Assembly (NCBI RefSeq): GCF_000430845.1
Contig: NZ_AUMU01000009.1
Coordinates: 62,001-126,000, forward strand
Direction of reading: 5' to 3'
Length of the DNA stretch: 64,000 nt
Source: Chryseobacterium gregarium DSM 19109
Lineage (GTDB): Bacteria > Bacteroidota > Bacteroidia > Flavobacteriales > Weeksellaceae
Shown here in pieces: positions 9,335-17,089 of this stretch (within the stretch, counting starts at the first letter, position 1; each line of letters opens with the position of its first letter). Under the pieces are notes generated by a model. That model saw only the letters and a program-made list of their open reading frames with translations. It was not told the origin of the DNA and made no database searches. A program made the translations under genes and the position numbers.

Positions 9335-11632
9335 ATGAAAAGGTCCGGAACCTATGCTTTTCTTTTTATTCTATTGTTCAGCTTATACTTTAAAGCTCAG
9401 CAATTTGAAAAACTTTACCAATATGTTAACCCGCTGATCGGTACTGAGAAAATGGGACATACCTATCCCGGGGCGACTGTGCCTTTCGGAGCCGTACAGC
9501 TGAGCCCGGAAACCGATACTGTTACGTATGCCCTGAACGGCAAATATAATGGTGAAGTGTATAAATACTGCGCCGGATACCGGTATGAAGATAAAACAAT
9601 CGTAGGGTTCAGCTCGACCCATTTCAGCGGGACAGGGCATTCTGATTTAGGCGATTTTCTCATAATGCCGACTGTAGGGAAATTACAATTGAACCCGGGA
9701 ACGGCTTCACATCCGGAAAACGGCTACAGGAGTAAATTCTCCCATCAAAATGAAAAAGCAGAGGCAGGATATTATAAGGTAAAGCTTGACGACCACAATA
9801 TTTTAGCTGAACTGACGGCTTCGACAAGAGTCGGGGTTCACCGTTACACTTTCCCGAAGTCTGACCAGGCACATATCATCCTGGATCTGATGGCGGGAAT
9901 TTATAACTATGATGGTAAAAACATCTGGACTTATATTCGCGTTGAGGACGGAAATACCGTAACAGGCTACCGGCAGACCAATGGCTGGGCGAGGACAAGA
10001 ACAGTGTATTTTGCCATGAAGTTTTCAAAACCGTTCAAATCGTACGGACAGAAAAACTATGATGAAAAACAGGTATACAACGGATTCTGGAGAAAATTTG
10101 ACCAGACCAAAAACTTCCCCGAAATCGCAGGGAAAAACCTGAAAATGTATTTTGATTTTGACACGGCTGAAAATGAAGCAATTGAAGTCAAGCTGGCGAT
10201 TTCACCCGTCAGCCAGGCCAATGCACTGGAAAATCTGAAAAAAGAAACCAGAGGATTATCTTTTGATCAGGTGAAAGAAAAAGCACAGGAAAACTGGAAC
10301 AGAGAACTGAATAAAATCGTCATTAAAGGTTCAGAGACCCAAAAGATTAATTTTTATACTGCCATGTACCATACCTTTATTAATCCGACCACCTATACCG
10401 ATGTTAACGGAGAATATAAGGGTTTAGACCAAAACATCCATAAAGCAGAAGACTTTACAAATTACACTACTTTCTCTATCTGGGACACTTACCGTGCACT
10501 CCATCCGTTCTTCAATATTATCCAGCCCAAAAGAAACGGGGATATGGTGAAATCCATGATGGCGCATTATGATCAGTTCTCTATGAAAATGCTGCCGATC
10601 TGGTCCCATTATGCCAATGACAACTGGTGCATGAGCGGATACCACAGCGTAAGTGTGGTTGCAGATGCAATCATCAAAGGAAACTATAACGGAGATGCAG
10701 GAGAAGCCTTGAAAGCCTGTGTTGCAACGGCGAACAAACGAGATTATGAAGGCATCGGGCAATATATAGATCTAGGGTATATTCCTGCGGAGAAAAACGG
10801 AACGTCCGTATCCAATACATTAGAATATGCCTATGATGATTGGACCGTTGCACAGTTGGCGAAACATTTGGGTGAAACTGAAATTTACAATCAATTCATC
10901 AGACGTTCTGAAAACTGGAAAAACAATTTTGATAAAGTGTCCGGATTTATGCGCCCGCGTCTGGCAGACGGAAGCTTTAAAAAAGATTTCAATGCATTAA
11001 GCACGCACGGCCAGGGTTTCATTGAGGGTAATTCCTGGAACTACAGCTTCTTCGTTCCCCAAAATCCGGATGAACTGATCAAAATGATGGGCGGAAAGAA
11101 AAAATTCGCTTCAAAGCTGGATGAATTATTTACGATGCATTTACCGGATGAATTTTTTGCAGACACGGAAGATATTACAAGAGAGGGAATCATCGGGGGC
11201 TATGTCCACGGAAATGAGCCGGCACATCATGTTGCCTATCTCTACAATTGGGCAGGGCAGCCATGGAAAACCCAGGCGCAGGTGAGACGGATTTTAAACA
11301 TGCAGTATAAAGCAACACCCGACGGATTAGGAGGAAATGACGATGCCGGACAAATGAGTGCCTGGTATATCCTGAGCTCACTTGGCTTTTATCCTGTGGC
11401 ACCGGGCTCGGAAGAGTATGCAATCGGAAGCCCGGCAATTGACAATGCTGTTTTAAATTTAGAAAACGGAAAGACTTTTGAAATTGAAGCCATTAACCAG
11501 GGCCCGGAGAATGTTTATATCAAAAAAGTTCTTCTCAATGGAAAAGAAATTAAAAATTTCACATTAAAGCATTCTGAGATAATGAATGGCGGAAAGCTGA
11601 GTTTTTACATGAGCCCTCGACCGAAAAAATAA
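9335..11632 (+). CDS. GH92 family glycoside hydrolase (alpha-1,2-mannosidase type)
   Basis: A 765-residue secreted enzyme with a signal peptide at about 1-21. The N-terminal beta-sandwich starts with YVNPLIGTEKMGHTYPGATV and PFGAVQLSPET, a hallmark of GH92. The catalytic (alpha/alpha)6 part carries WDTYRALHPF, GNEPAHHVAYLYNWAGQPW and GGNDDAGQMSAWYILSSLGF. GH92 enzymes are calcium-dependent exo-mannosidases acting on alpha-mannosides of N-glycans or mannans, usually periplasmic or surface-exposed in Bacteroidota. No SusC/SusD pair or other glycan-utilisation genes are adjacent, so this is a stand-alone copy rather than part of a typical PUL. Confidence 0.95.
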   Translation: MKRSGTYAFLFILLFSLYFKAQQFEKLYQYVNPLIGTEKMGHTYPGATVPFGAVQLSPETDTVTYALNGKYNGEVYKYCAGYRYEDKTIVGFSSTHFSGTGHSDLGDFLIMPTVGKLQLNPGTASHPENGYRSKFSHQNEKAEAGYYKVKLDDHNILAELTASTRVGVHRYTFPKSDQAHIILDLMAGIYNYDGKNIWTYIRVEDGNTVTGYRQTNGWARTRTVYFAMKFSKPFKSYGQKNYDEKQVYNGFWRKFDQTKNFPEIAGKNLKMYFDFDTAENEAIEVKLAISPVSQANALENLKKETRGLSFDQVKEKAQENWNRELNKIVIKGSETQKINFYTAMYHTFINPTTYTDVNGEYKGLDQNIHKAEDFTNYTTFSIWDTYRALHPFFNIIQPKRNGDMVKSMMAHYDQFSMKMLPIWSHYANDNWCMSGYHSVSVVADAIIKGNYNGDAGEALKACVATANKRDYEGIGQYIDLGYIPAEKNGTSVSNTLEYAYDDWTVAQLAKHLGETEIYNQFIRRSENWKNNFDKVSGFMRPRLADGSFKKDFNALSTHGQGFIEGNSWNYSFFVPQNPDELIKMMGGKKKFASKLDELFTMHLPDEFFADTEDITREGIIGGYVHGNEPAHHVAYLYNWAGQPWKTQAQVRRILNMQYKATPDGLGGNDDAGQMSAWYILSSLGFYPVAPGSEEYAIGSPAIDNAVLNLENGKTFEIEAINQGPENVYIKKVLLNGKEIKNFTLKHSEIMNGGKLSFYMSPRPKK

Positions 11633-11728
11633 TCAGGATGCATACACTACAGTTTGTAAGAATCTGAAATTTCGATACAGGACCCCCCGATCCTGACAAG
11701 ATTAAACCCGAATCAGTAATTTACATAC

Positions 11729-11754
11729 AACATCCGTCATTTTGCAAACATCCG
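11729..11754 (+). promoter_or_regulatory. direct repeat AACATCCG (18-bp spacing), candidate activator site
   Basis: AACATCCG occurs at 11729-11736 and 11747-11754. A CAACTTTG promoter-like string at 11771-11778 follows 17 bp later, so the repeats lie where an activator next to the -33 region would bind. The AraC-type gene at 12985 is the obvious candidate regulator. Function is inferred. Confidence 0.4.
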
Positions 11755-11802
11755 CTTCCCGGTTTCTTCCCAACTTTGCGGTATTAAATTAATATCAACA
11801 AT

Positions 11803-12804
11803 ATGAACAAAGTAAAATTAGGAAATCAGGGATTAATCGTTCCGAATCTCGGTTTGGGATGTATGGGGATGACCGGTTTTGAAGATGCCAATATGTACGG
11901 TAAAGCCGATGAAAAGGAAGCCATTGCAACCATTCACCGTTCTTTAGAATTAGGCGGCAACTTTCTGGATACTGCCGATTTGTATGGTCCGTTTAAAAAT
12001 GAACAGCTTATTGCAAAAGCCATTGGAACGGACCGTGGAAAGTATATCATTGCCACCAAATTCGGTTGGGAAATCAATGACAGTGATAAAGTAACCTGGG
12101 CCATCAACGGTAGCAGGAATTATGTCAAAAAAGCAGTTGAACGCTCCCTTAAAAACCTAAAAACAGATTACATTGATCTTTATTACATGCACCGTCTGGA
12201 CAAAAACACCCCGATTGAAGAAACAGTGGACGCAATGGCGGAACTGGTAAAAGAAGGGAAAGTCGGCTATATCGGTTTATCCGAAGTATCTTCAGAAACA
12301 GTAAAAAGAGCCCATGCCGTTCATCCGGTTACGGCCGTACAGAGTGAATTCTCTTTGTTTGAAAGGAAGGTAGAAGAAAAAGGGGTATTTAATACCTTAC
12401 GGGATTTAGAAATCGGTTTTGTGGCATATTCACCGCTGGGGCGGGGATTTTTATCCGGGCAGATCCGCTCAATTGATGATTTGCCGGAACATGATTTCCG
12501 CAGAGGAATCCCCCGTTTTCAGGAACAGTATTTCCATAAAAACATCGAATTGGTTGAGGCCATTGAAAATCTTGCCCGGGAGAAAGATATCACCCCTTCA
12601 CAATTGGCACTGGCCTGGATCATCAGTAAAGGGATTATTCCGATTCCGGGAACCAAGCACAGGACCTATGTTGAACAGAACATTGAAGCCGGTAACATCA
12701 TTCTGAATGAATATGATCTTTCAAAACTCGAAAGTATCGTACCTTTAGGAACTGATACCGGCGCGCCTTATGATGAATTCAGCATGGGACTGTTGGATTA
12801 TTAA
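11803..12804 (+). CDS. aldo/keto reductase
   Basis: A 333-residue NADPH-dependent reductase with the full catalytic tetrad: D56 and Y61 in DTADLYGPF, K86 in IATKFGW and H130 in YYMHRLDKN. The cofactor region reads IPGTKHRTYVEQNI near the C-terminus. The length and the GLGCMGMTGF start match the AKR13-like group (IolS/YakC type), which reduces aldehydes and ketones. It is followed by an AraC-family regulator gene on the same strand, a pairing repeated by the next two genes. Its physiological substrate cannot be read from sequence. Confidence 0.94.
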   Translation: MNKVKLGNQGLIVPNLGLGCMGMTGFEDANMYGKADEKEAIATIHRSLELGGNFLDTADLYGPFKNEQLIAKAIGTDRGKYIIATKFGWEINDSDKVTWAINGSRNYVKKAVERSLKNLKTDYIDLYYMHRLDKNTPIEETVDAMAELVKEGKVGYIGLSEVSSETVKRAHAVHPVTAVQSEFSLFERKVEEKGVFNTLRDLEIGFVAYSPLGRGFLSGQIRSIDDLPEHDFRRGIPRFQEQYFHKNIELVEAIENLAREKDITPSQLALAWIISKGIIPIPGTKHRTYVEQNIEAGNIILNEYDLSKLESIVPLGTDTGAPYDEFSMGLLDY

Positions 12805-12831
12805 TTTGTAACTTTAATTGGCGAAAATAAC

Positions 12832-12960
12832 TACACCTAACAGCTTTTTGAAACCTGTTAGGTTTAATACGATCGCTCCCCGACTTGAGCGGAAATCCTT
12901 TTATGAGAAGGACGGCGAACAAAAATTGGGAGCGGAAGACGGAAAAAGGCGCCCAAAAAT
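12832..12960. repeat. non-coding block with hairpin, probable dispersed-repeat remnant
   Basis: The 180-bp gap after the aldo/keto reductase gene holds a 9-bp inverted repeat ACCTAACAG/CTGTTAGGT (12835-12843 with 12855-12863). Next to it is a purine-rich, comparatively GC-rich block (GAGCGGAAATCC, GGGAGCGGAAGACGG) with no reading frame. The hairpin could terminate the reductase transcript, although no T tract longer than three follows. The composition differs from other gaps here. From memory it resembles intergenic repeats of flavobacterial genomes; that is not verified. Confidence 0.45.
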
Positions 12961-12984
12961 TATTATTAAAAAAGTTTAAAAGTA

Positions 12985-13878
12985 ATGAACACCATCCCTT
13001 CTATTTCCGCATTTCATAAATTGCTTTCGCTTCCTGAGCCGAAGCATCCCATGGTAAGTGTTATTGACCTGTCTGAAAGCATTTTCCTTGAGGATGATAC
13101 CTGGAAAGGTTTTGTCAACAGGTTTTATTGTGTTGCCTTAAAAAGGAACGCGACGGGAAAAATAAGATACGGGCAGCAGCATTATGACTATGACAAAGGT
13201 GTTTTAAGCTTTACCGCGCCCAATCAGGTACAATACCTGGATCTTCAGAATATGGAGTGCGGCGCAGGCTATCTGCTGATCTTTCATGAAGATTTTTTAC
13301 TGAAGCACCCGCTGGCAAATACCATCTCAGGTTTCGGGTTTTTCTCGTATGCCGTAAATGAAGCACTGCATCTGTCGGAAGATGAAGAAAATAACCTGAT
13401 CGAAATCTTTTTTAAAATCGATAAAGAATGCCGGCATATTGATCCGCATACTCAGGAGATCATCTTATCCCAGATCGAATTGCTTTTACAGTATTCCAAC
13501 CGTTTTTACGAGAGGCAGTTTATCACCAGAAAAAACAATAACCATCAGTTGTTAATAAAATTTGAAAAATTCCTGAATGATTATTTTGAAAGGGATTCTT
13601 TGGAGAAAGGGCTTTTAACCGTTCACCACATTGCCGAAGCCATGAACCTTTCACCAAATTATTTAAGCGACCTGCTGAGGGTCCATACCGGGCAGAATAC
13701 ACAACAGCACATTCACGAAAAGCTCATTAGCAAGGCCAAAGAAAAACTTTCGACCACAGAACTTTCCGTCAGCGAAATTGCTTATCAACTGGGATTTGAA
13801 CATTCGCAATCCTTCAGCACGCTTTTTAAAAAGAAAACGAGCAAATCACCTCTGGAATTCAGGCAGTCTTTTAATTAA
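12985..13878 (+). CDS. AraC-family transcriptional regulator
   Basis: A 297-residue regulator. The N-terminal half (about 1-175) is a cupin-like sensor region of the type seen in Bacteroidota AraC proteins (GQQHYDYDKGVLSFTAPNQ). The C-terminal double helix-turn-helix (about 195-297) ends with SVSEIAYQLGFEHSQSFSTL and SPLEFRQSFN. It is a close paralogue of the regulator at 14922, sharing the interdomain YERQFITR/YQRQFITR segment and nearly the whole HTH. It probably activates one of the flanking oxidoreductase genes. The effector is unknown. Confidence 0.93.
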   Translation: MNTIPSISAFHKLLSLPEPKHPMVSVIDLSESIFLEDDTWKGFVNRFYCVALKRNATGKIRYGQQHYDYDKGVLSFTAPNQVQYLDLQNMECGAGYLLIFHEDFLLKHPLANTISGFGFFSYAVNEALHLSEDEENNLIEIFFKIDKECRHIDPHTQEIILSQIELLLQYSNRFYERQFITRKNNNHQLLIKFEKFLNDYFERDSLEKGLLTVHHIAEAMNLSPNYLSDLLRVHTGQNTQQHIHEKLISKAKEKLSTTELSVSEIAYQLGFEHSQSFSTLFKKKTSKSPLEFRQSFN

Positions 13879-13900
13879 ATTGTAAATTCTGATACCTTTC

Positions 13901-13928
13901 GGCTACAGGAAAATACTTTTTGGCTACA
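13901..13928 (+). promoter_or_regulatory. direct repeat GGCTACA (21-bp spacing), candidate AraC site
   Basis: GGCTACA occurs at 13901-13907 and 13922-13928, two helical turns apart, the spacing used by many AraC proteins. A GAACTTTG promoter-like string (13949-13956) follows 21 bp later, before the SDR gene at 13979. The sequence differs from the AACATCCG pair in front of the aldo/keto reductase, suggesting each module has its own recognition site. Confidence 0.45.
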
Positions 13929-13978
13929 AGTGCCGTCAGCTGAAACATGAACTTTGCATTATAAAAATTAGATTTACA

Positions 13979-14878
13979 ATGAAAGTATTTGTTACAGGCG
14001 CTACAGGTTTCGTAGGAACTGCTGTAGTACAGGAATTATTAGCCAACGGACACGAGGTTTTGGGATTAGCTCGCTCGGAAGAATCAGAAAATAAACTGAT
14101 TGCAGCCGGAGCAGAAGCCCATCGTGGAGACCTTAATGACTTCGAAAGTCTGAAATCCGGAGCCGCCGCTTCAGATGGAGTGATCCATTTAGGATTTGTC
14201 CACGATTTTACCCGATTTGAAGAAATGTGTAAACTTGATGGGAAAGTGATCAAAACGATTGGGGAAGCTTTGGCGGGAACCGACAAACCTTTTCTTATCA
14301 CTTCCGGAACTGCGCTTTTTTCCAAAGATGGACTTACCATAGAAACAGACCGTTCGGCACATCCACATCCCAGGATTGCAACGGAAAATGCGGCTGATGC
14401 TGTAGCCGGAAAAGGGGTAAAAGTGGCTGTTGTAAGATTATCTCCTTCAGTTCACGGGAAAGGTGATGTTATTGGTTTTGTTCCCACATTGATAAGAATT
14501 GCAAAAGAAAAAGGCAAATCTGCCGTGATTAATGGGGGAGATAATTTTTGGCCGGCTGTTCATAAATTGGATGCTGCGAAATTGTATCGCCTGGCTTTAG
14601 AAAAACCTTTTGAAAGCGGAACAAGATACCACGCCGTTGGAGAGCAGGGAATTCCGTTTAAAGATATTGCTACCTATATCGCAGAAAAATTACAGGTTCC
14701 CGTTGTATCCCTTACAAATGATGAAGCGGCAGAACATTTCGGATGGTTTTCGCATTTTGCAGAACTTAACAATCTGACTTCGAGTGAAGAAACAAAATCA
14801 GCTTTAGGCTGGGATCCACAACATCCAACTTTGATGGAAGATTTGAAAGGTGATGTTTATTTCACTGAACCCCAATAA
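13979..14878 (+). CDS. NAD(P)-dependent SDR / epimerase-like oxidoreductase
   Basis: A 299-residue extended or atypical SDR with TGATGFVG at residues 7-14 and LARSEES at the end of the second strand, which suggests NADPH preference. A DGVIHLGFVHDF core strand and a C-terminal substrate domain follow. The usual YxxxK is not apparent where expected, so this is probably an atypical SDR of the NAD(P)H-binding/epimerase type and could be a reductase of small carbonyls or a sensor-like protein. It is paired with the AraC gene at 14922, mirroring the preceding reductase-AraC module. The exact reaction is unknown. Confidence 0.85.
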   Translation: MKVFVTGATGFVGTAVVQELLANGHEVLGLARSEESENKLIAAGAEAHRGDLNDFESLKSGAAASDGVIHLGFVHDFTRFEEMCKLDGKVIKTIGEALAGTDKPFLITSGTALFSKDGLTIETDRSAHPHPRIATENAADAVAGKGVKVAVVRLSPSVHGKGDVIGFVPTLIRIAKEKGKSAVINGGDNFWPAVHKLDAAKLYRLALEKPFESGTRYHAVGEQGIPFKDIATYIAEKLQVPVVSLTNDEAAEHFGWFSHFAELNNLTSSEETKSALGWDPQHPTLMEDLKGDVYFTEPQ

Positions 14879-14921
14879 TCTGTACCTTTATATTTATTAA
14901 ATTTGATTAAATATTCAACCG

Positions 14922-15836
14922 ATGTCTGACATACCGATAAGAATTAAAACCATTTCTCAATTCCATACTTTGCGGGGTTTGCCCAAGCCAAAACATCCGC
15001 TGATCAGTGTGATTAATTTTGAAGATATGGCGCAGGCTTCGGAAAGCGGAAAGCAGAGTTTGATATTTGATTTTTATATGATTTCTGTAAAAAGAGATAT
15101 GGCCCACAAATACAGATACGGGCAGAAAGATTATGATTTTGATGAAGGCGTGATGTTTTGTATGGCACCGCATCAGGTCTTGAGCATTACAAGAGAAGAA
15201 AAAGGTAAAAACCCTTCCGGATGGATGATGATGATTCATCCGGATTTTCTTTGGAATACGCCCATGGCAAGTGCAATTAAGAAATATGAATTCTTTGATT
15301 ATTCTGTACACGAAGCTTTATTTTTATCCGGCGATGAAGAAATAAGGATTCTGCAAATCATTGAAAATATCAAAGAAGAATATCAGTCAAACATTGATTT
15401 GTTTAGCCAGAATATCATTATTTCCCAACTGGAAACACTTCTGAATTATTCCGAACGTTTTTATCAGCGCCAGTTTATTACGCGTCATAAAACGCATCAT
15501 CAGGTTTTGGAAAAGTTAGAAATTTTACTTAATGATTATTTTGAAAGAGATGATTTTAAGGAAAAAGGCTTGCCGAGCGTACAGTTTCTTTCGGATGAAT
15601 TGAAAATGTCTCCGCAATATATGCGAAGTCTGTTGAAAACACTGACCGGACAAACAACACAGCAAATTATCCACGAAAAACTTATTGAGAAAGCTAAAGA
15701 AAAGTTGTCAACAACGGAACTTTCTGTAAGTGAGATCGCTTATGAATTAGGGTTTGAACATTCTCAGTCTTTCAGCAAATTATTTAAAGCGAAAACTGAG
15801 ATTTCGCCGTTGGAGTTCAGGAAGTCTTTTAACTGA
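14922..15836 (+). CDS. AraC-family transcriptional regulator (paralogue)
   Basis: A 304-residue regulator with the same architecture as the one at 12985. Its N-terminal sensor has GQKDYDFDEGVMFCMAPHQ, and its C-terminal double HTH has SVSEIAYELGFEHSQSFSKL and SPLEFRKSFN. The HTH halves are almost identical, whereas the sensor halves differ more, which fits duplication followed by a change of effector. It lies 43 bp after the SDR gene, which it probably controls or is co-transcribed with. It converges with the HxlR gene, with 11 bp between the ends. Confidence 0.93.
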   Translation: MSDIPIRIKTISQFHTLRGLPKPKHPLISVINFEDMAQASESGKQSLIFDFYMISVKRDMAHKYRYGQKDYDFDEGVMFCMAPHQVLSITREEKGKNPSGWMMMIHPDFLWNTPMASAIKKYEFFDYSVHEALFLSGDEEIRILQIIENIKEEYQSNIDLFSQNIIISQLETLLNYSERFYQRQFITRHKTHHQVLEKLEILLNDYFERDDFKEKGLPSVQFLSDELKMSPQYMRSLLKTLTGQTTQQIIHEKLIEKAKEKLSTTELSVSEIAYELGFEHSQSFSKLFKAKTEISPLEFRKSFN

Positions 15837-15847
15837 CGGCCGAAAAC

Positions 15848-16234
15848 CTACGGCTTATCAAACACGTCTTCCCTGATATTCCGTTTATGGGTCCTGCCCC
15901 ATTCAGACAGAGCAGTAATCGTATTTTTCAGGGTCTTGCTGTAATCCGTAGAAACATATTCTACAATTACAGGCATTTGTTCGGCATGAACAATTCTTTT
16001 CACAAAACCGTTAAGCTCCAGGTCTTTCAGCTCATTGGAAAGCACCCTCGCTGAGATTCCGGCAATGGTTCTCTGCAGTTCATTGAAACGGATGCTGCCA
16101 TGCTCCTGCAATACGATAATAATTTTGAGTTTCCACTTTCCGCCGATCACATACAGGGCATCTTCCACGGAAGAAAGATTTTCGGAACATCTGCCGGTAT
16201 GTATTGACTCTTCTGATATAACAGCGTTTTCCAT
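15848..16234 (-). CDS. HxlR-family winged-helix regulator
   Basis: A 128-residue protein with the HxlR/MarR-like winged helix: VEDALYVIGGKWKLKIIIVL, then IRFNELQRTIAGISARVLSNELKDLE. A Cys at about residue 17 sits just before the fold, a position where some HxlR proteins sense quinones or electrophiles. It is divergent from the azoreductase gene at 16347, and the 112-bp spacer carries several GCTAAC half-sites. It is very likely the regulator of that gene and of itself. Confidence 0.94.
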   Translation of the reverse strand: MENAVISEESIHTGRCSENLSSVEDALYVIGGKWKLKIIIVLQEHGSIRFNELQRTIAGISARVLSNELKDLELNGFVKRIVHAEQMPVIVEYVSTDYSKTLKNTITALSEWGRTHKRNIREDVFDKP

Positions 16235-16248
16235 CGATTCAATTTTTA

Positions 16249-16304
16249 TTGCTAACTAAAAGGTTACCGCTAACCTTTTGTTTACTGCTAACTTTTCATT
16301 AGCA
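16249..16304. promoter_or_regulatory. GCTAAC operator array between hxlR-type and azoreductase genes
   Basis: GCTAAC occurs at 16251-16256, 16269-16274 and 16287-16292, exactly 18 bp apart. The middle copy belongs to a perfect 9-bp dyad with 4-bp spacer (AAAAGGTTA/TAACCTTTT, 16258-16279). The last belongs to a TGCTAA/TTAGCA dyad (16286-16291, 16299-16304). The block sits upstream of the azoreductase promoter and beside the regulator start, as expected for HxlR binding. The regulator-site pairing is inference. Confidence 0.65.
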
Positions 16305-16312
16305 AATGTACA

Positions 16313-16320
16313 TAATTTTG
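16313..16320 (+). promoter_or_regulatory. candidate -7 promoter element (TAATTTTG)
   Basis: TAATTTTG fits TAnnTTTG and lies 26 bp before the azoreductase start and 8 bp after the last GCTAAC-type half-site. A bound repressor would abut or cover this promoter. Confidence 0.5.
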
Positions 16321-16346
16321 TAAAAGAAATTTAATTTTTAAAAAAT

Positions 16347-16949
16347 ATGAAAAACATACTTCACATTATCTCAAGTCCGAGGACGGAAGTGTCAGCAAGC
16401 AGAAAATTAGGAAACGCAGTTATAGAGAAAATCCGGGAAAAATATCCTGAAAGCAATATAAAAGAGCGTGATCTGACGAAAAATCCAGCGCCTTTTTTAG
16501 AAGAGGTACACATCAATTCATTTTTTACGCCTGCAGAAAACCGTACCGCCGAACAGGAAGCCATCCATCAGTATTCCGAAGGCCTGATTTCAGAGCTGCA
16601 GGAAGCTGATATTATTGTAGTGGATTCTCCCATGTACAACTTTTCAGTCCCTTCAACACTCAGGTCATATTTTGACTATACCTCAAGAGCAGGATATACC
16701 TTCCGCTATGATGAAAACGGACCGAAAGGCATGCTGAACAATAAAAAATTATACGTTGCCTTTACTTCGGGGAATATTTATTCAGAAGGGCCTCATCAGA
16801 TGTATGATTCCAATGTACCTTATGTTAGGAATGTTTTTGGTTTTTACGGAGTAACTGATGTGAGTATTTTCCGTGCAGAAGGCCTGTCTATTCCGGGAAT
16901 TATGGAGAACTCTTTACAGAAAGCAATTGAAAGCATTGTGATTGCTTAA
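16347..16949 (+). CDS. FMN-dependent NADH-azoreductase
   Basis: A 200-residue flavodoxin-fold oxidoreductase of the AzoR/NQO family: SSPRTEVSASRKLG at the phosphate-binding loop, DSPMYNFSVPSTLRSYFDY at the isoalloxazine-contact loop, and VAFTSGN for the second flavin loop. It reduces quinones and azo compounds by two-electron transfer from NADH, mainly as protection against electrophiles. It is divergent from an HxlR regulator with a repeated operator between them. In other bacteria, AzoR/HxlR pairs respond to quinones or diamide. Induction by such compounds is predicted, not shown. Confidence 0.93.
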   Translation: MKNILHIISSPRTEVSASRKLGNAVIEKIREKYPESNIKERDLTKNPAPFLEEVHINSFFTPAENRTAEQEAIHQYSEGLISELQEADIIVVDSPMYNFSVPSTLRSYFDYTSRAGYTFRYDENGPKGMLNNKKLYVAFTSGNIYSEGPHQMYDSNVPYVRNVFGFYGVTDVSIFRAEGLSIPGIMENSLQKAIESIVIA

Positions 16950-16979
16950 ACCATGAAGTAATTGTTAGAAATGATCCCT

Positions 16980-17050
16980 CGCTGACCAGGCAGATTAAGC
17001 ATATTTTTGATGCAAACATCTGCAAATCCGCCCAATCTGCGGGAGATTCA
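16980..17050. repeat. degenerate intergenic repeat, copy 2
   Basis: About 70 bp colinear with 8159-8231: CGCTGA, CAGATTAAGCA, CATCTGCAAATCCGCCCAATCTGCGGGAGATTC. It is in the same orientation as copy 1 and lies in the gap between convergent genes. No reading frame is seen. It is probably a decayed dispersed repeat. Confidence 0.5.
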
Positions 17051-17055
17051 AAATT

Positions 17056-17086
17056 AAAAGACTGCCAATTGAATTGCCAGTCTTTT
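17056..17086. terminator. bidirectional terminator between azoreductase and dihydroorotase genes
   Basis: A 9-bp stem AAAAGACTG/CAGTCTTTT, one mismatch, then 4 more pairs. It is T-rich on both sides and lies between two convergent genes. Confidence 0.8.
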
Positions 17087-17089
17087 AAT

